DNA of 64,000 bases from Izhakiella australiensis (GTDB lineage Bacteria > Pseudomonadota > Gammaproteobacteria > Enterobacterales > Enterobacteriaceae), in assembly GCF_002006995.1 (NCBI RefSeq), contig NZ_MRUL01000006.1, positions 1-64,000 of the forward strand, read 5' to 3'. The notes beneath the pieces were generated by a model. It was not told where the DNA came from and ran no database searches. It was given only the letters and a program-made list of their open reading frames with translations. Below, one piece after another: positions 8,776 to 20,661 of the stretch (position 1 is its first letter; each line of letters starts with the position of its first letter). Made by a program: the position numbers and the translations under genes.

Positions 8776-10103
8776 GCTTGCACCCCGGCGTCGCTGCGCT
8801 GCCAGTGAAGGCGCCAGCGGTGCAGGTTATCTGCGTTGCTTTGTCCCTCGCGGGTGATGAAAACCCCCAGAGCCGCAATCAGCGTCTCGTTGTAAAAAAT
8901 CATCGGCGTACGGGTTCGCTGCCAGGGCGGTATGCCGTGTTCCTGCCACAGCTTTTTAATTGCTCTTTTGCCGCTGCGACCAACAATATAGAACTCGCCC
9001 TCAGCGCGAAAACGCACCGAGACGTGCTCATCAACGTGCGGCGCCCGGATCTGCCAGTGGCCATAGTCAGAAATCGCTAATGACCCCAGCCCGGCAGGCA
9101 GCGTCAGTAAGCCATAGGGCGGCAGCCAGCTGACGCTCTCCGGCTGCGCCGTTTCAGCAGCAGAATGCAGCCATAAACGCTGACGGTAGCGGCGGATGAC
9201 CTGTTTCCCCCAGCGCAAACGCGGCGCGGCATCTTCACGACTGAGCACCACCTCCTGCCACAGACGCTGTAACACCTCTCTTGACGGCATATCTCCCTGC
9301 TGAGATGCGATCCAGCGGCGCAGCAGCGCAAAGCGCTGAAGCTGGCTCATCGCATGCAAAGATTGCGTATCGAAGCTGCCATCCGGCTGAATACAGGCGG
9401 CAAGCTGGGGCGCCAGCAGCTCGTCAAGTAGCGCCTCCTGCTCACCACACAGCGTCGCTGAACGCGCCGTCATGGCGGAAAAATGCGGCCAGCGAGCTTC
9501 AAGTTCGGGAATGACCTGCCGACGCAGAAAGTTGCGATCGTAGCGGCAGTCCTGATTGCTTTCATCTTCAATCCAGCGCAGCTGATAGGCCTGCGCCCAC
9601 TCTTCCAGTTCGCGACGCGTTTCCTGTAGCAGCGGACGCGCATGGGCTTTTTTCTGCCGGCGACGAAAGGCCGGCATTGCTGCCAGCCCGGCCGGTCCGC
9701 TGCCCCTTTTTAAGGCCAGCAAAAACGTCTCGCACTGATCGTTGAGATGCTGCGCCGTCAGCAGCAGCTCATCGTCCCGCTGGCGCTGACTTAAAGCATG
9801 ATAGCGCGCCTGGCGCGCAGCGCCTTCAGTGCCCAGCTCGCTGTCGGCAGCCAGCTGCACGCGCACCACCTCACAAGCGACCTGCCAGCTTTGGCAGAGA
9901 CTCTGGCAGTGCTCAGCCCAGTAATCTGCGTTATTACTCAGACCGTGATGTATATGAACAGCGCGTAGCTGCAATCCAGGTTGGTTTGAACGTAGCTGCA
10001 CCAGACGATGTAATAACACCGTCGAGTCCAGCCCGCCACTAAAAGCCAGTAGTACGTGACGGTATCCCTGAATACAGCTGGAGAGCGAGGAGAGTGGTGA
10101 CAT
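8772..10103 (-). CDS. tilS: tRNA(Ile)-lysidine synthetase
   Basis: ATP-dependent enzyme that attaches lysine to C34 of the CAU-anticodon tRNA-Ile, switching its identity from Met to Ile; essential. Length is 443 aa (432 in E. coli). The PP-loop motif SGGLDS is at 22-27, the catalytic N-type ATP pyrophosphatase domain spans about 15-215, and TilS-specific and C-terminal tRNA-binding domains follow. The last codons overlap the downstream cytochrome gene by 4 bp. gloA2 lies 56 bp upstream on the same strand. Confidence 0.96.
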   Translation of the reverse strand: MSPLSSLSSCIQGYRHVLLAFSGGLDSTVLLHRLVQLRSNQPGLQLRAVHIHHGLSNNADYWAEHCQSLCQSWQVACEVVRVQLAADSELGTEGAARQARYHALSQRQRDDELLLTAQHLNDQCETFLLALKRGSGPAGLAAMPAFRRRQKKAHARPLLQETRRELEEWAQAYQLRWIEDESNQDCRYDRNFLRRQVIPELEARWPHFSAMTARSATLCGEQEALLDELLAPQLAACIQPDGSFDTQSLHAMSQLQRFALLRRWIASQQGDMPSREVLQRLWQEVVLSREDAAPRLRWGKQVIRRYRQRLWLHSAAETAQPESVSWLPPYGLLTLPAGLGSLAISDYGHWQIRAPHVDEHVSVRFRAEGEFYIVGRSGKRAIKKLWQEHGIPPWQRTRTPMIFYNETLIAALGVFITREGQSNADNLHRWRLHWQRSDAGVQA

Positions 10104-10159
10104 ACCGGATCCCTGTCTTAACCGTGAGGCGAAATCGCCCTGTCAATATCACGGCTATT

Positions 10160-10549
10160 CTACGCCTGATACAGCTCCAGCGGCAAACCGTCCGGATCGG
10201 TGAAAAAGGTGAAATGCTTACCGGTCAGCGGATCTACCCGCACCGGCTCGCAGCTCACGCCGCTGGCTTCAAGCTGCGCGCGCGCGCTGGCCACATCATC
10301 GACGCTGAACGCCAGATGACGCAGCCCCTGAGCTTCCGGCTGGGTGATGCGCGCGGGCGCTGCGGGAAAAGAGAAAAGCTCAATCAGATACTGCCCGTGC
10401 AGCGCCAGGTCGCCTTTCCATGAATCTCTGGCCTCGCGATAAACTTCGTCAAGCAGCGTGAAGCCGAGAATATCGCAGTAGAAAGCTTTACTGCGCGGAT
10501 AGTCGCTGGCGATGATAGCAATATGATGCACCTGATTTAGTTTGAGCAT
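10160..10549 (-). CDS. gloA2: Glyoxalase-like VOC family protein
   Basis: Vicinal-oxygen-chelate superfamily protein (YaeR), 129 aa as in E. coli. The HHIAIIASDYPRSKAFYCDI start and C-terminal DPDGLPLELYQ are typical, with candidate metal ligands His8 or His9, Glu57 (IELF), His98 region (LRHLAF) and Glu near the end. Its substrate is not established, and it is not the main glyoxalase I. Position between ldcC and tilS matches E. coli. Confidence 0.9.
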   Translation of the reverse strand: MLKLNQVHHIAIIASDYPRSKAFYCDILGFTLLDEVYREARDSWKGDLALHGQYLIELFSFPAAPARITQPEAQGLRHLAFSVDDVASARAQLEASGVSCEPVRVDPLTGKHFTFFTDPDGLPLELYQA

Positions 10550-10620
10550 AGCTTTTCCTCATGATAAACGACGCTATCCTCGCATAACGCCGCGCCGGGA
10601 AAAACCCGCCAAACGCAGAA

Positions 10621-12771
10621 TCAGACAATGCCATCATCACGCAATACCCGAACCAGATAGCGACCATCCTCAGTTAAGGTTGCGCCATGGATATCGGTTT
10701 CAAACCCCGGGTAATGGACCCCAATGCTGCACAGCATCAGCAGAAAGTCGAGCACCGGGCGGCTGTCATGGGTGATGCGCTCACCCGGCATCACCACCGG
10801 CACGCCGGGCGGATAAGGCAGGATCATATTGGCGGAAACCCGCCCTTCCAGCTCGCCCAGCTCAATCGTCTCGACGTTGCCTTTCACCTGCTGTTGAAAC
10901 ATCTGATGCGGCGTCAGTACCATTTCCGGCAGGCGGGCAAAAGCCTGCAGCATTAATCGCGGCAGATCGTGCTGGCGGATCAGGCTATGGATACCGCGCG
11001 CCAGATCCTGAATGCGCATATGGCGATAAAAGTCCGGATCTTCGGCATACAGATCCGGCAGCATGTTCTTAATACGCAGATTGAGGTCGTAGGCTCGCTT
11101 AAACTCCGTCAGACCGCGCAGCAGCCCCATCGCCTTGGTTTTATCAATACCGATACTGAACAGGAACAGCAGGTTATAAGGGCCGGTTTTTTCCACCACC
11201 ACCCCGCGCTGATCGAGATAGCGCGCCACCAGCGCCGCGGGTATCCCCTCTTGCGCCATCTCTCCTTGTTCACTCATTCCCGGCGTCAGGATGGTCACTT
11301 TAATCGGATCGAGATACATATGATCGGCGTCGGCATCGGCAAAGCCGTGCCAGTCCTCTTCGCCGGGCTGAATCGGCCAGCACATTGCCTCATCAATGCC
11401 ATCGGGCTGCCAGATATCAAAAAACCAGCTGTCGGACTCTTCGCGCAGACGCTGAACCTCACGGCGGAAATGCAATGCCCGCTCAACCGAACGCGTAATC
11501 AACCGCCGGCCGGGGTTACCACGCAGCATCGCCGCCGCCGTCTCGATCGACGCGACAATCGGGTAGTTAGGCGAGGTAGTGGTATGCATCATATAGGCTT
11601 CATTAAAGGTCTGTTCATCATAATCACCTTTAATATGGATCAACGATGCCTGCGAAAAAGCAGCCAACAGCTTATGGGTGGATTGCGTTTCATAGATAAC
11701 TTTGCCCGGAATACGCTCACCGCTCATACCACTTTTACCGGCGTAAATCGGGTGAAAATGGGTATAGGGCACCCAGGCCGAGTCAAAATGCAACGACGGC
11801 ACATCCAGCGTCTCTTTGATGTACTGGGTGTTATAAAGCAGGCCATCATAAGTTGAATTAGTGATGACAGCATGCACCGGCCAGCTGGCGCGTGGCGTTT
11901 GGGCCACCTTCAGCGCAATGCTATCGCGGGTAAACTCGCGCTTAGCAATCCCTCCCAGAATGCCCAGCGCGTTACGCGTTGGCGTCAGCCAGATAGGAAT
12001 GATGTCGCTCATCATCAACAAATGCGTCAGCGACTTATGGCAATTGCGATCCACCAATACCGTGCTGCCCGCTGGCGCGGCATACATGCCGACAATCTTA
12101 TTCGACGTTGAAGTGCCATTAGTGACCATATAGCTCTGCTCGGCGCCAAAGGTGCGGGCAATATATTCCTCCGCTTCCAGATGCGGTCCGGAATGGTCGA
12201 GCAGCGATCCCAGTTCGGTAACCGAAATAGAAATATCTGCCTTCAAGGTATTAGCACCAAAAAAATCATAAAACAGCGTCCCTACCGGACTTTTCTGGTA
12301 AGCCGTACCGGCCATATGACCGGGGGTGCAAAAGGTGTATTTTCCTTCTTTCACATAGGTAAACAGCGCTTTGGTGAGTGGCGGGGTAATGCTATCGAGA
12401 TATTCATCCGTGTACTGGCGGATACGTTGCGCAATATCTTCGGCTGCATTCAGCGCATATTCAAAAAACCACAGCGCCATACGCATCTCATTGATCGAAA
12501 CGTCCAGCGAAGAGTGGGTGTTGATGAAAGCATAAAGCGGCAGGTATTCATTGAGCTGGTTAATTTCGCTGCACAGGTCGAGGCTATACTCATCCCAGTC
12601 GAATATCACACCGCAAACGCGCGGATTATGTTCGATCAGCGCCAGTAAATCAGCGGCGTCTCGCGGATAAATAGTCTGAAAACCCTGCACTTGCAGGGCG
12701 CTATCCAGCTCGCGGATAGGTTCATCTTTATAGTACGCCTGGTGTGGTCCCATAATGGCAAGGATGTTCAT
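10621..12771 (-). CDS. ldcC: Lysine decarboxylase (constitutive type)
   Basis: PLP-dependent decarboxylase forming cadaverine from lysine in the cytoplasm; decameric in E. coli. Length is 716 aa. It has an N-terminal response-regulator-like wing domain (about 1-130), an aminotransferase-fold core with the Schiff-base Lys in ETQSTHKLLAA (about 367), and a C-terminal domain (about 565-716). The second of two tandem ATGs is chosen because AGGAG then has 5-base spacing and the start matches LdcC (MNILAIMGPH). Genomic position identifies it as LdcC rather than CadA. Confidence 0.95.
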   Translation of the reverse strand: MNILAIMGPHQAYYKDEPIRELDSALQVQGFQTIYPRDAADLLALIEHNPRVCGVIFDWDEYSLDLCSEINQLNEYLPLYAFINTHSSLDVSINEMRMALWFFEYALNAAEDIAQRIRQYTDEYLDSITPPLTKALFTYVKEGKYTFCTPGHMAGTAYQKSPVGTLFYDFFGANTLKADISISVTELGSLLDHSGPHLEAEEYIARTFGAEQSYMVTNGTSTSNKIVGMYAAPAGSTVLVDRNCHKSLTHLLMMSDIIPIWLTPTRNALGILGGIAKREFTRDSIALKVAQTPRASWPVHAVITNSTYDGLLYNTQYIKETLDVPSLHFDSAWVPYTHFHPIYAGKSGMSGERIPGKVIYETQSTHKLLAAFSQASLIHIKGDYDEQTFNEAYMMHTTTSPNYPIVASIETAAAMLRGNPGRRLITRSVERALHFRREVQRLREESDSWFFDIWQPDGIDEAMCWPIQPGEEDWHGFADADADHMYLDPIKVTILTPGMSEQGEMAQEGIPAALVARYLDQRGVVVEKTGPYNLLFLFSIGIDKTKAMGLLRGLTEFKRAYDLNLRIKNMLPDLYAEDPDFYRHMRIQDLARGIHSLIRQHDLPRLMLQAFARLPEMVLTPHQMFQQQVKGNVETIELGELEGRVSANMILPYPPGVPVVMPGERITHDSRPVLDFLLMLCSIGVHYPGFETDIHGATLTEDGRYLVRVLRDDGIV

Positions 12772-12951
12772 CATGTCTCCTGATCTTATGCTTTTGAGCT
12801 TTAAGCATAGTGAACAGGTTACGCTAGCGCGTTAATCTGCGGCTTAAAAACGCACAAGGCGTGTTTTTTTCGCCGGGCAACCCGCTGATAAACATCGCAT
12901 AACCACGACAACGCCCCTCCCTGCCATCCTCAACGCCCCAGGCTAACCAAT

Positions 12952-12980
12952 AAAAAAGGATCGCTAAGCGATCCTTTTTT
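12952..12980 (-). terminator. Terminator of the accA end
   Basis: Long perfect palindrome AAAAAAGGATCGC / GCGATCCTTTTTT around a 3-base loop, 25 bp after the accA stop. On the minus strand it gives a GC-containing stem followed by six T. It separates the accA block from ldcC. The 170 bp between it and ldcC hold no other recognisable feature. Confidence 0.9.
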
Positions 12981-13004
12981 CACTGGAAACGGCCGGGTAA
13001 TCAA

Positions 13005-13964
13005 TCAGGCATAGCCGTAATTCATCAGGCGCTGATAGCGGCGATTAAGCAGCTCTTCGGAACTCAGTACCTCAAGATCGGCCAGATCGGCCAGCAATTG
13101 CTCTTTAAGCGACTCGCCGATTTTAATCGGGTCGCGATGCGCACCGCCCAGCGGCTCCGGCACGATAGAGTCAATAAGCTTAAGCTCTTTCAGGCGAGAG
13201 GCGATGATGCCCATCGCTTCCGCCGCCAGCGGCGCTTTATCGGCGCTTTTCCACAGGATTGAAGCACATCCCTCCGGCGAAATAACCGAGTAGGTACTGT
13301 ACTGCAACATATTGACTTTATCGCCAACGCCAATCGCCAGCGCGCCGCCAGAACCACCTTCACCAATTACGGTACAAATGACCGGCACCTTAAGACCGGA
13401 CATTTCACGCAGGTTGCGCGCGATCGCCTCAGACTGACCGCGCTCCTCCGCGCCGACACCGGGATAGGCGCCAGGCGTATCGATAAAAGTAATTATGGGC
13501 AGCTTAAAGCGCTCGGCCAGCTCCATCAGGCGCAGCGCCTTACGGTAACCTTCCGGCGCCGGCATGCCGAAGTTGCGCCGAATTTTTTCTTTGGTTTCAC
13601 GGCCCTTCTGATGACCAATAATCATCACCGGACGGTCGTCGAGGCGGGCAATTCCGCCCACAATGGCCTTGTCGTCAGCGTAGGCGCGATCGCCGGCCAG
13701 CTCATCAAAGTCGGTAAAAATATTACGGACATAGTCCAGCGTATAGGGCCGCAGTGGATGGCGCGCCAGCTGCGCAATTTGCCATGCGCCCAAATCGGAG
13801 AAGATTTTACGCGTCAGTTCGACGCTTTTTTCACGCAGGCGCGTGACTTCTTCATCCAGATTAAAATCCAGTTTTTCATCCTGACGGCTAACCGCTTTGA
13901 GGGAATCAATCTTCGCCTCCAGTTCTGCGATCGGCTGCTCGAAATCCAGGTAATTAAGACTCAT
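13005..13964 (-). CDS. accA: Acetyl-CoA carboxylase carboxyltransferase subunit alpha
   Basis: Alpha subunit of the carboxyltransferase that makes malonyl-CoA for fatty acid synthesis (with AccD; biotin carrier AccB and AccC elsewhere). Length is 319 aa, identical to E. coli. The crotonase-fold region holds [15 protein letters not shown] (about 202-216) in the CoA/oxyanion site. It follows dnaE by 12 bp and ends the lpx-dnaE-accA transcription block. Confidence 0.98.
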   Translation of the reverse strand: MSLNYLDFEQPIAELEAKIDSLKAVSRQDEKLDFNLDEEVTRLREKSVELTRKIFSDLGAWQIAQLARHPLRPYTLDYVRNIFTDFDELAGDRAYADDKAIVGGIARLDDRPVMIIGHQKGRETKEKIRRNFGMPAPEGYRKALRLMELAERFKLPIITFIDTPGAYPGVGAEERGQSEAIARNLREMSGLKVPVICTVIGEGGSGGALAIGVGDKVNMLQYSTYSVISPEGCASILWKSADKAPLAAEAMGIIASRLKELKLIDSIVPEPLGGAHRDPIKIGESLKEQLLADLADLEVLSSEELLNRRYQRLMNYGYA

Positions 13965-13976
13965 AATGTTCCTGTT

Positions 13977-16900
13977 TTAATCAAACTCCAGTTCCACCTG
14001 CTCCGATCCTATCAGCGATCGTAAATCGTTCAACAGACGATCGCTGGGGGACACGCGCCAGGTTGCGCCAAAGCGTAACTTTGCGCGCGCATCCGTTCTC
14101 TGGTAATAGAGATGTACCGGGATCGTTCCTGAGCGATAAGGCTCAAGAGACTGACGGAGACGGTTTAATAGCTGGTCATCAATTTGCCTGTCCGTCAGCG
14201 AGATAGCAAGCCCACGCGCGTATTTTTCGCGGGCTTCGTCAATATCCATGACTTCACGGGCAGTCATTTTAAGACCGCCATTGTAGTCATCGAAGCTGAC
14301 CTGTCCGCTGACGATCAGAATTTTATCCTTTTCCAGCAGCTGCTGGTATTTATCCAGCGCATCAGTAAACAGCATAATCTCCAGCCGACCGGAACGATCG
14401 TCAAGAGTACAGATACCAATGCGATTGCCGCGCTTGGTGACCATTACCCGCGCTGCCAGCACCAGGCCAGCGGCGACGGTAATTTTGCCACGCTCGGTCG
14501 GGTGCATATCTTTCAGACGCATGCCGCCGACATAGCGCTCAATTTCCTTCAGGTACTGATTTATCGGGTGGCCCGTTAAGTAAAGACCTAAAGTCTCACG
14601 TTCGCCATCCAGCTGCACCTGTTCCGGCCATGGCGTAATGCTGGCATAGGATTGCTCAACCTGCTCAGGCTCTTCTGCCAGTACGCCAAACATATCCGCC
14701 TGGCCTGTTGCCTCCGCTTTTGCATGCTGATCGGCCGCCTTCAGCGCATCGCCCAGCGCGCTCATTAATGCCGCCCGGTGCGGACCGAGACGGTCAAAAG
14801 CGCCGGACATGATCAATTTTTCCAGCACCCGGCGGTTAAGCTTTTTGGTGTCGGTACGGGCGCAGAGGTCGAACAGTTCACGGAAATATCCCCCCTGATT
14901 GCGCGCCTCAATAATCGCTTCAATCGGGCCTTCGCCCACGCCTTTAATCGCACCGATGCCATACACGATTTCACCTTCATCATTCACATGAAAATGATAA
15001 AGGCCGGAGTTGATATCCGGCGGCAGAATTTTTAGCCCCATCCGCCAGCATTCATCCACCAGACCGACAACCTTCTCGGTATTATCCATATCGGCGGTCA
15101 TTACCGCCGCCATAAACTCAGCAGGATAATGCGCTTTCAGCCACAGCGTCTGATAAGAAACCAGCGCATAGGCGGCGGAGTGAGATTTGTTAAAACCATA
15201 GCCGGCAAACTTCTCTACCAGGTCGAAGATTTTCATCGACAACTCGCCGTTAACGCCCATCTTTTCTGCGCCATCCTGAAAGACAGAACGCTGCTTGGCC
15301 ATCTCTTCCGGTTTCTTTTTACCCATCGCGCGACGCAGCATATCGGCGCCGCCAAGGGTATAGCCGGAGAGAACCTGGGCTATCTGCATCACCTGTTCCT
15401 GATACAGGATGATGCCGTAGGTTGGTTCAAGCACCGGCTTCAAGGTTTCGTGCTGCCACTGGATGTCCGGGTAGGAGATCTCCTCACGCCCGTGCTTACG
15501 GTCGATAAAGTTATCCACCATGCCGGATTGCAGCGGTCCGGGGCGAAACAGCGCCACCAGGGCTATCATATCTTCAAAACAGTCAGGCTTCAGACGTTTG
15601 ATAAGATCTTTCATGCCGCGCGATTCAAGCTGGAAAACCGCCGTGGTTTCCGCCCGCTGCAGCATATCGAAGCTCTTTTTGTCTTCAAGCGGGATGGCCG
15701 TAATATCAATCGGCGCTTCACCGTGCTTCGCCCGTCGGGCGTTGATCATATCCAGCGCCCAGTTGATAATCGTCAAGGTACGCAGGCCGAGGAAGTCAAA
15801 CTTCACTAAGCCGGCGTACTCCACGTCGTTTTTATCAAACTGCGTAACCGGATGATGTCCTTCTTCATCGCAATAAAGCGGGGCAAAATCGGTAATTTTC
15901 GTCGGCGCGATAACAACCCCGCCGGCGTGCTTACCGGCATTTCGCGTCACGCCTTCCAGCTTGCGCGCCATATCGATCAGCGCTTTGACCTCTTCGTCTG
16001 CCTCATAAATTTCCGGCAGCTGCGGTTCGGCTTCAAAGGCTTTAGCCAGCGTCATGCCCGGATCGGGCGGCACCAGCTTAGAAATGCGATCAACAAAACC
16101 ATAGGGATGGCCCAGCACGCGGCCAACGTCGCGGATAACCGCTTTGGCCGCCATCGTACCGAAAGTAATGATCTGCGACACCGCGTCGCGGCCATACATA
16201 TCAGCAACGTGTTCAATAACCTGGTCGCGCTTCTCCATGCAGAAGTCAACGTCAAAGTCAGGCATTGAAACGCGCTCAGGATTGAGGAAACGTTCGAACA
16301 GCAGGTCAAACTCCAGCGGATCGAGGTCGGTAATTTTCAGCGCATAAGCGACCAGCGAGCCAGCGCCGGAGCCGCGCCCCGGTCCGACGGGGATGCCGTT
16401 ATCCTTTGACCACTGGATAAACTCCATTACGATCAGAAAGTAGCCCGGAAAACCCATCTGGTTAATAACGCCCAGTTCAACCTCAAGGCGTTCGTCATAG
16501 GGCGGCCGCTTCTGCGCCCGCTCCGCCTCATCCGGATAAAGGAATTCCAGGCGCTCTTCCAGCCCCTCCTGCGATTTTTTCACCAGAAAATCTTCGGTGG
16601 AGAGATCGCCGGTGGGAAATTGCGGCAGGAAATATTCGCCAAGCCGCACGGTAACGTTACATCGCTTAGCAATTTCCACGCTGTTAGCCAGCGCTTCCGG
16701 GATGTCGGCAAACAGCTCACACATCTCCTGTTCGCTGCGCAGATATTGCTGAGCGCTGTAATTACGCGGACGTTTGGGATCGTCGAGGGTAAAGCCGTCA
16801 TGGATCGCGACGCGAATCTCATGGGCATCGAAGTCCGTCTCTTCCAGGAAGCAGACCTCGTTGGTTGCCACCACCGGGATACCCTGCTCAATGGCCAGGT

Positions 16901-17459
16901 CCACCGCCGCGTGCAGATAAGTTTCTTCATCAGCGCGGCCGGTACGGATCAGTTCGAGGTAATAGCAGCCGTCAAAATGCTGCTGATAAAACGTCAGACA
17001 TTCATGGACCAGGGCCGTATTGCCACGAATAATCATCTTACCGACATCGCCGCCGCGTCCGCCGGACAGCAAAATAATCCCCTCGCGATGCTCCACCAGC
17101 CAGTCGCGATCGATGATCGGCCCTTCTGCGCCATAGCCGCGCTGATAGGCGCGTGAAATAAGCAGCGTAAGATTCTGATAGCCGACGTTGTTCGCCGCCA
17201 GTACCGTCAGCTGAGCAAGCTCATCGCCCATCACCTCGCTGCGCACCAGGAAATCCGCGCCGATTATCGGCTTCATTCCCAGCCCGTGGGCGCCGCCATA
17301 GAACTTCACCAGCCCGCACAGGTTGGTGAAATCGGTGATCGCAATGGCCGGCATGCCAAGCGATGACGCCTTCTTAATCAACGGCCCGGTTTTCGCCAGA
17401 CCGTCAATCATTGAGTAGTCGCTGTGAACGCGCAGATGAATAAAACGAGGTTCAGCCAT
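13977..17459 (-). CDS. dnaE: DNA polymerase III alpha subunit
   Basis: Catalytic subunit of the replicative polymerase; 1160 aa, the same as E. coli. N-terminal PHP domain (about 1-270, [14 protein letters not shown]), palm with catalytic acidic motif PDFDVDFC (about 399-406), fingers, a helix-hairpin-helix region (about 830-910) and a C-terminal OB-fold (about 980-1080) and tau-binding tail. It sits between rnhB and accA in the conserved order. Confidence 0.99.
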   Translation of the reverse strand: MAEPRFIHLRVHSDYSMIDGLAKTGPLIKKASSLGMPAIAITDFTNLCGLVKFYGGAHGLGMKPIIGADFLVRSEVMGDELAQLTVLAANNVGYQNLTLLISRAYQRGYGAEGPIIDRDWLVEHREGIILLSGGRGGDVGKMIIRGNTALVHECLTFYQQHFDGCYYLELIRTGRADEETYLHAAVDLAIEQGIPVVATNEVCFLEETDFDAHEIRVAIHDGFTLDDPKRPRNYSAQQYLRSEQEMCELFADIPEALANSVEIAKRCNVTVRLGEYFLPQFPTGDLSTEDFLVKKSQEGLEERLEFLYPDEAERAQKRPPYDERLEVELGVINQMGFPGYFLIVMEFIQWSKDNGIPVGPGRGSGAGSLVAYALKITDLDPLEFDLLFERFLNPERVSMPDFDVDFCMEKRDQVIEHVADMYGRDAVSQIITFGTMAAKAVIRDVGRVLGHPYGFVDRISKLVPPDPGMTLAKAFEAEPQLPEIYEADEEVKALIDMARKLEGVTRNAGKHAGGVVIAPTKITDFAPLYCDEEGHHPVTQFDKNDVEYAGLVKFDFLGLRTLTIINWALDMINARRAKHGEAPIDITAIPLEDKKSFDMLQRAETTAVFQLESRGMKDLIKRLKPDCFEDMIALVALFRPGPLQSGMVDNFIDRKHGREEISYPDIQWQHETLKPVLEPTYGIILYQEQVMQIAQVLSGYTLGGADMLRRAMGKKKPEEMAKQRSVFQDGAEKMGVNGELSMKIFDLVEKFAGYGFNKSHSAAYALVSYQTLWLKAHYPAEFMAAVMTADMDNTEKVVGLVDECWRMGLKILPPDINSGLYHFHVNDEGEIVYGIGAIKGVGEGPIEAIIEARNQGGYFRELFDLCARTDTKKLNRRVLEKLIMSGAFDRLGPHRAALMSALGDALKAADQHAKAEATGQADMFGVLAEEPEQVEQSYASITPWPEQVQLDGERETLGLYLTGHPINQYLKEIERYVGGMRLKDMHPTERGKITVAAGLVLAARVMVTKRGNRIGICTLDDRSGRLEIMLFTDALDKYQQLLEKDKILIVSGQVSFDDYNGGLKMTAREVMDIDEAREKYARGLAISLTDRQIDDQLLNRLRQSLEPYRSGTIPVHLYYQRTDARAKLRFGATWRVSPSDRLLNDLRSLIGSEQVELEFD

Positions 17460-17487
17460 TTTCTACCGTTACCAGTATTAAAGGAGA

Positions 17488-18114
17488 TTACAAACCGGAC
17501 AGCGCGGCGGCGGCACGCACCTGTGCATCCAGCAGCGCATTACGTACCGGGGCAAAGCTACGACGATGATGCGACGTTGCCCCGTGCTGCGTCAACCGTT
17601 CCAGATGAAGCGCGGTTGGATAACCCTTGTGCTGAGCGAAACCATACTCAGGAAACAGCACATCCAGCTCGGCCATTTCACGGTCGCGCGTCACCTTCGC
17701 CAGAATAGAAGCCGCGCTAATCTCGGCGACCAGACTGTCGCCTTTCACTACCGCCTGAGAAGGAACCGGCAGCACCGGGCAGCGGTTACCATCAATTAAC
17801 ACCAGGTCCGGCGTGAGCGACAGCCCGGCAACCGCACGCTGCATCGCCAGCATGGTCGCGTGCAGAATATTAAGACGGTCAATCTCATCAGGCTCGGCCC
17901 GGCCGAGGCTCCAGCTGAGCGCCTTATCCTTAATTTCATCATAGAGCGCCAGACGGCGCTTTTCCGAGAGTTTTTTCGAGTCGGCAAGGCCGACAATGGG
18001 ACGGGCAGGATCGAGGATCACCGCCGCGGTGACTACCGCTCCGACCAACGGCCCGCGCCCGACTTCATCTACGCCAGCAATACGGGACGCCTGCGGATAA
18101 ACAAAGGGATTCAT
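17488..18114 (-). CDS. rnhB: Ribonuclease HII
   Basis: Endonuclease that cuts RNA in RNA-DNA hybrids and starts ribonucleotide excision repair. The signature [12 protein letters not shown] (about 15-26) and the acidic residues of VLIDGNR and KVTRDREM are present. ATG 18114 (208 aa) is preferred over a TTG two codons upstream because it forms an ATGA overlap with the lpxB stop and resembles the E. coli start. Confidence 0.96.
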   Translation of the reverse strand: MNPFVYPQASRIAGVDEVGRGPLVGAVVTAAVILDPARPIVGLADSKKLSEKRRLALYDEIKDKALSWSLGRAEPDEIDRLNILHATMLAMQRAVAGLSLTPDLVLIDGNRCPVLPVPSQAVVKGDSLVAEISAASILAKVTRDREMAELDVLFPEYGFAQHKGYPTALHLERLTQHGATSHHRRSFAPVRNALLDAQVRAAAALSGL

Positions 18115-19256
18115 TGGCAAAGCTCCAGCACAGCTTCAGCGGCCTGCTCATCGGCATTCCAGCGGATCTGCTGATGTAATTCAGTAAAGGTAGCAATCAG
18201 ATTATCGCGCGTTTCACCGGCTGTCAGCAGCGGCCTCAGGGCGTCCGCCAGACGTTCAGGCTGGCACTCCTGCTGTAGCAGCTCTTTTACCAGCTCGCGG
18301 CCCGCCAGTAAATTAGGCAGGGAAACCCAGTCGGTTTTAACCAGCCGCTTCGCCAGCCAGAAAGTGAAGGGCTTCATACGGTAGCCGACCACCATCGGGC
18401 ATTTTGCCAGCATGCATTCAAGGGCCGCAGTGCCGGACGCAAGGATCGCCGCATCGCTGGCAATCATTGCCTGGCGCCCTTTACCGTCAAGCAAATGCAC
18501 GTGCAGCTCCGGCGCAACCTCAGATTTAATTTTTTCGAACTGCTCGCGACGGCGCGGATTAACCAGCGGAACCAGAATTTCCAGTTCACCTACCTGCTGG
18601 CGCAATATTGCCGCCGCTTTAAGAAAATCGGCGCTGAGCATTTCCACTTCCGCGCTGCGACTTCCTGGCAGCAGCGCCAGGCAGCGTGCATCGGCAGCAA
18701 TGCCTAATTCATCACGCGCGGCCAGCTTATCAGGTTGCAATGGCATCGCGTCCGCCATGGTGTGGCCGATAAAGCGACAGGGGACGTTAAAACGGTCGTA
18801 AAAGGCTTTTTCAAACGGCAAAAAGGCCAACACCAGATCGGTAGAGCGGCCAATTTTGAACACGCGCTTTTGCCGCCAGGCCCACACGGAGGGGCTGACA
18901 TAGTGAACGGTGCGAATACCGCGCCGCTTCAGTCGACCTTCCAGGGTAATATTAAAATCCGGCGCATCGATGCCCACGAAAACGTCGGGTTGCAGTTCAG
19001 TAAAACGACGCAGTAGATCACGCCGGATGTGCAGCAAACGCGACAGCCTGCCAAGCACTTCGACGATCCCCATCACCGCCAGCTCTTCCATCTCATACCA
19101 GGCCTCGCAGCCTTCCGCCTGCATCAGCGGACCGGCTACGCCAACAAAACGCGCATTGGGATGACGGGCTTTCAGCGCCCGGATTAAGCCAGCGCCAAGA
19201 ATATCGCCGGAGGTTTCTCCGGCGACGAGGGCAAACGTTAGCGGCTGCACTGACAT
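18111..19256 (-). CDS. lpxB: Lipid-A-disaccharide synthase
   Basis: GT19 glycosyltransferase joining lipid X and UDP-2,3-diacylglucosamine to form the lipid A disaccharide at the inner membrane. Length is 381 aa (382 in E. coli). Conserved [10 protein letters not shown] (about 13-22) and [10 protein letters not shown] (about 195-204) in the two Rossmann-like halves. lpxA ends 4 bp upstream and rnhB overlaps the stop by 4 bp. Confidence 0.98.
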   Translation of the reverse strand: MSVQPLTFALVAGETSGDILGAGLIRALKARHPNARFVGVAGPLMQAEGCEAWYEMEELAVMGIVEVLGRLSRLLHIRRDLLRRFTELQPDVFVGIDAPDFNITLEGRLKRRGIRTVHYVSPSVWAWRQKRVFKIGRSTDLVLAFLPFEKAFYDRFNVPCRFIGHTMADAMPLQPDKLAARDELGIAADARCLALLPGSRSAEVEMLSADFLKAAAILRQQVGELEILVPLVNPRRREQFEKIKSEVAPELHVHLLDGKGRQAMIASDAAILASGTAALECMLAKCPMVVGYRMKPFTFWLAKRLVKTDWVSLPNLLAGRELVKELLQQECQPERLADALRPLLTAGETRDNLIATFTELHQQIRWNADEQAAEAVLELCQ

Positions 19257-19260
19257 AGCT

Positions 19261-20049
19261 TTAGCGGATCAGGCCACGCGTGGAACGGGCAAAGAAATCG
19301 TAGAAGGGCTGCACTTCTGGATGCGCTTTCGCGATCTCCGCAATTTCCGGTTTCGCTTCATCCAGTGATTTCCCGCTGCGGTAAAGCACTTTATAGGCAT
19401 TACGGATAGCGTGGAGCGCCTCTTTATTGTAACCGCGACGCTGCAAGCCAACCAGATTGATGCCGAAAGGCGTGGCGTGGTTACCCTGGGCGATAATGAA
19501 AGGCGGCACGTCCTGCGCAACGCCGGAACAGCCGCCGACCATCACGTGCGCGCCAATGATACAGAACTGATGTACCGCCGTCATACCGCCGATAATAGCG
19601 TAGTCATCGATCGTAACATGACCACCCAGCGTGGCATTATTCGCCAGAATACAGTGGTCGCCGACGATGCAGTCGTGCGCTATATGGGCATTAACCATCA
19701 GCAGGTTATCGCTACCTACTTTGGTCAGCCCATCAGCCTGAGCCGTACCGCGGTGGATAGTAACGCTTTCGCGAATGCTATTGCGGTCGCCAATCTCAAC
19801 CCGCGTTGGCTCACCGGCATATTTCAGGTCCTGATTCACTTCCCCAATGGTGGCAAACTGGTAAATAGTGTTGTCTTTACCAATTTTGCTGTGACCGTTG
19901 ATCACGACATGGGATTTCAGCACCGTGCCTTCGCCGATTTCAACATCGGCGCCAATAAAACAAAACGGGCCAATATGCACGCGAGCGCCAATAACGGCGC
20001 CCTCTTCAACAACAGAACTTGGATGGATGACGGCGGTTTTATCAATCAC
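19261..20049 (-). CDS. lpxA: UDP-N-acetylglucosamine acyltransferase
   Basis: First step of lipid A synthesis: transfer of 3-hydroxymyristate from ACP to UDP-GlcNAc. Length is 262 aa, as in E. coli; a left-handed beta-helix of hexapeptide repeats (about 1-190) with the catalytic His in AHIAHDC (about 125) and a helical C-terminus ending ARSTRGLIR. The start codon is GTG, also used in E. coli. It sits 4 bp after fabZ and 4 bp before lpxB. Confidence 0.98.
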   Translation of the reverse strand: MIDKTAVIHPSSVVEEGAVIGARVHIGPFCFIGADVEIGEGTVLKSHVVINGHSKIGKDNTIYQFATIGEVNQDLKYAGEPTRVEIGDRNSIRESVTIHRGTAQADGLTKVGSDNLLMVNAHIAHDCIVGDHCILANNATLGGHVTIDDYAIIGGMTAVHQFCIIGAHVMVGGCSGVAQDVPPFIIAQGNHATPFGINLVGLQRRGYNKEALHAIRNAYKVLYRSGKSLDEAKPEIAEIAKAHPEVQPFYDFFARSTRGLIR

Positions 20050-20053
20050 AGAG

Positions 20054-20509
20054 TTAGGCCTCCCGGCTGCGGGCGCACATCATGGTAGCTTCACAAACAA
20101 TTTTTCCGTCGACGGTAGCAACGCCTTTAAAGCGCGTCAGGCCGCGGCGGGTTTTCTCAAACGTGACTTCCATGATCATCTGATCGCCAGGCACGACCGG
20201 GCGCTTAAAGCGCGCTTCATCAATACCAGCAAAATAGTAGAGCTCGCCCGGCTCCAGCTTGCCAACGCTTTTAAACGCCAGTATGCCAGTGGCCTGGGCC
20301 ATCGCTTCAAGGATCAACACGCCGGGTAAAATGGGTTTGCCAGGAAAATGCCCCTGGAAAAACGGCTCGTTGACAGAAACATTTTTAACCGCACGCAGAT
20401 ATTTGTGCTCTTCGAACTCAAGAACGCGATCGACCAGCAAAAAAGGGTAACGATGCGGAAGCAGTTCAATAATCTCTTCAATTTTCAGAGTATGCGTTTC
20501 AGTAGTCAA
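20054..20509 (-). CDS. fabZ: 3-hydroxyacyl-[ACP] dehydratase
   Basis: Hot-dog fold dehydratase of fatty acid elongation; shares the 3-hydroxymyristoyl-ACP branch point with LpxA. Length is 151 aa. The catalytic segment [20 protein letters not shown] (about 51-70) contains the active His and Glu. The start is TTG (20509-20507), the same rare start as in E. coli, which may limit its translation. Confidence 0.97.
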   Translation of the reverse strand: MTTETHTLKIEEIIELLPHRYPFLLVDRVLEFEEHKYLRAVKNVSVNEPFFQGHFPGKPILPGVLILEAMAQATGILAFKSVGKLEPGELYYFAGIDEARFKRPVVPGDQMIMEVTFEKTRRGLTRFKGVATVDGKIVCEATMMCARSREA

Positions 20510-20661
20510 AATACTCTTCCTGTCCTAAAAAATCTGATGGCATCAATAACACGGCCTGCAACGGCTTATCGCCAGCAGGCCGCAAATCAGTTTCCATATG
20601 CCTGGCTTCCTTACCTCTGTAAAGAAGTTTTGAAGCCGGTCAGTGCGGGATGAATAAATGC

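Noticed and set aside
8256-9080. 274-codon plus-strand reading frame
   Set aside because: Antisense to tilS and the cytochrome gene and overlapping rof in another frame; proline/arginine-rich composition with no recognisable domain.
10969-11856. 295-codon plus-strand reading frame
   Set aside because: Exactly antisense to ldcC, with the His/Gln/Arg-rich composition of a mirror frame; no domain recognised.
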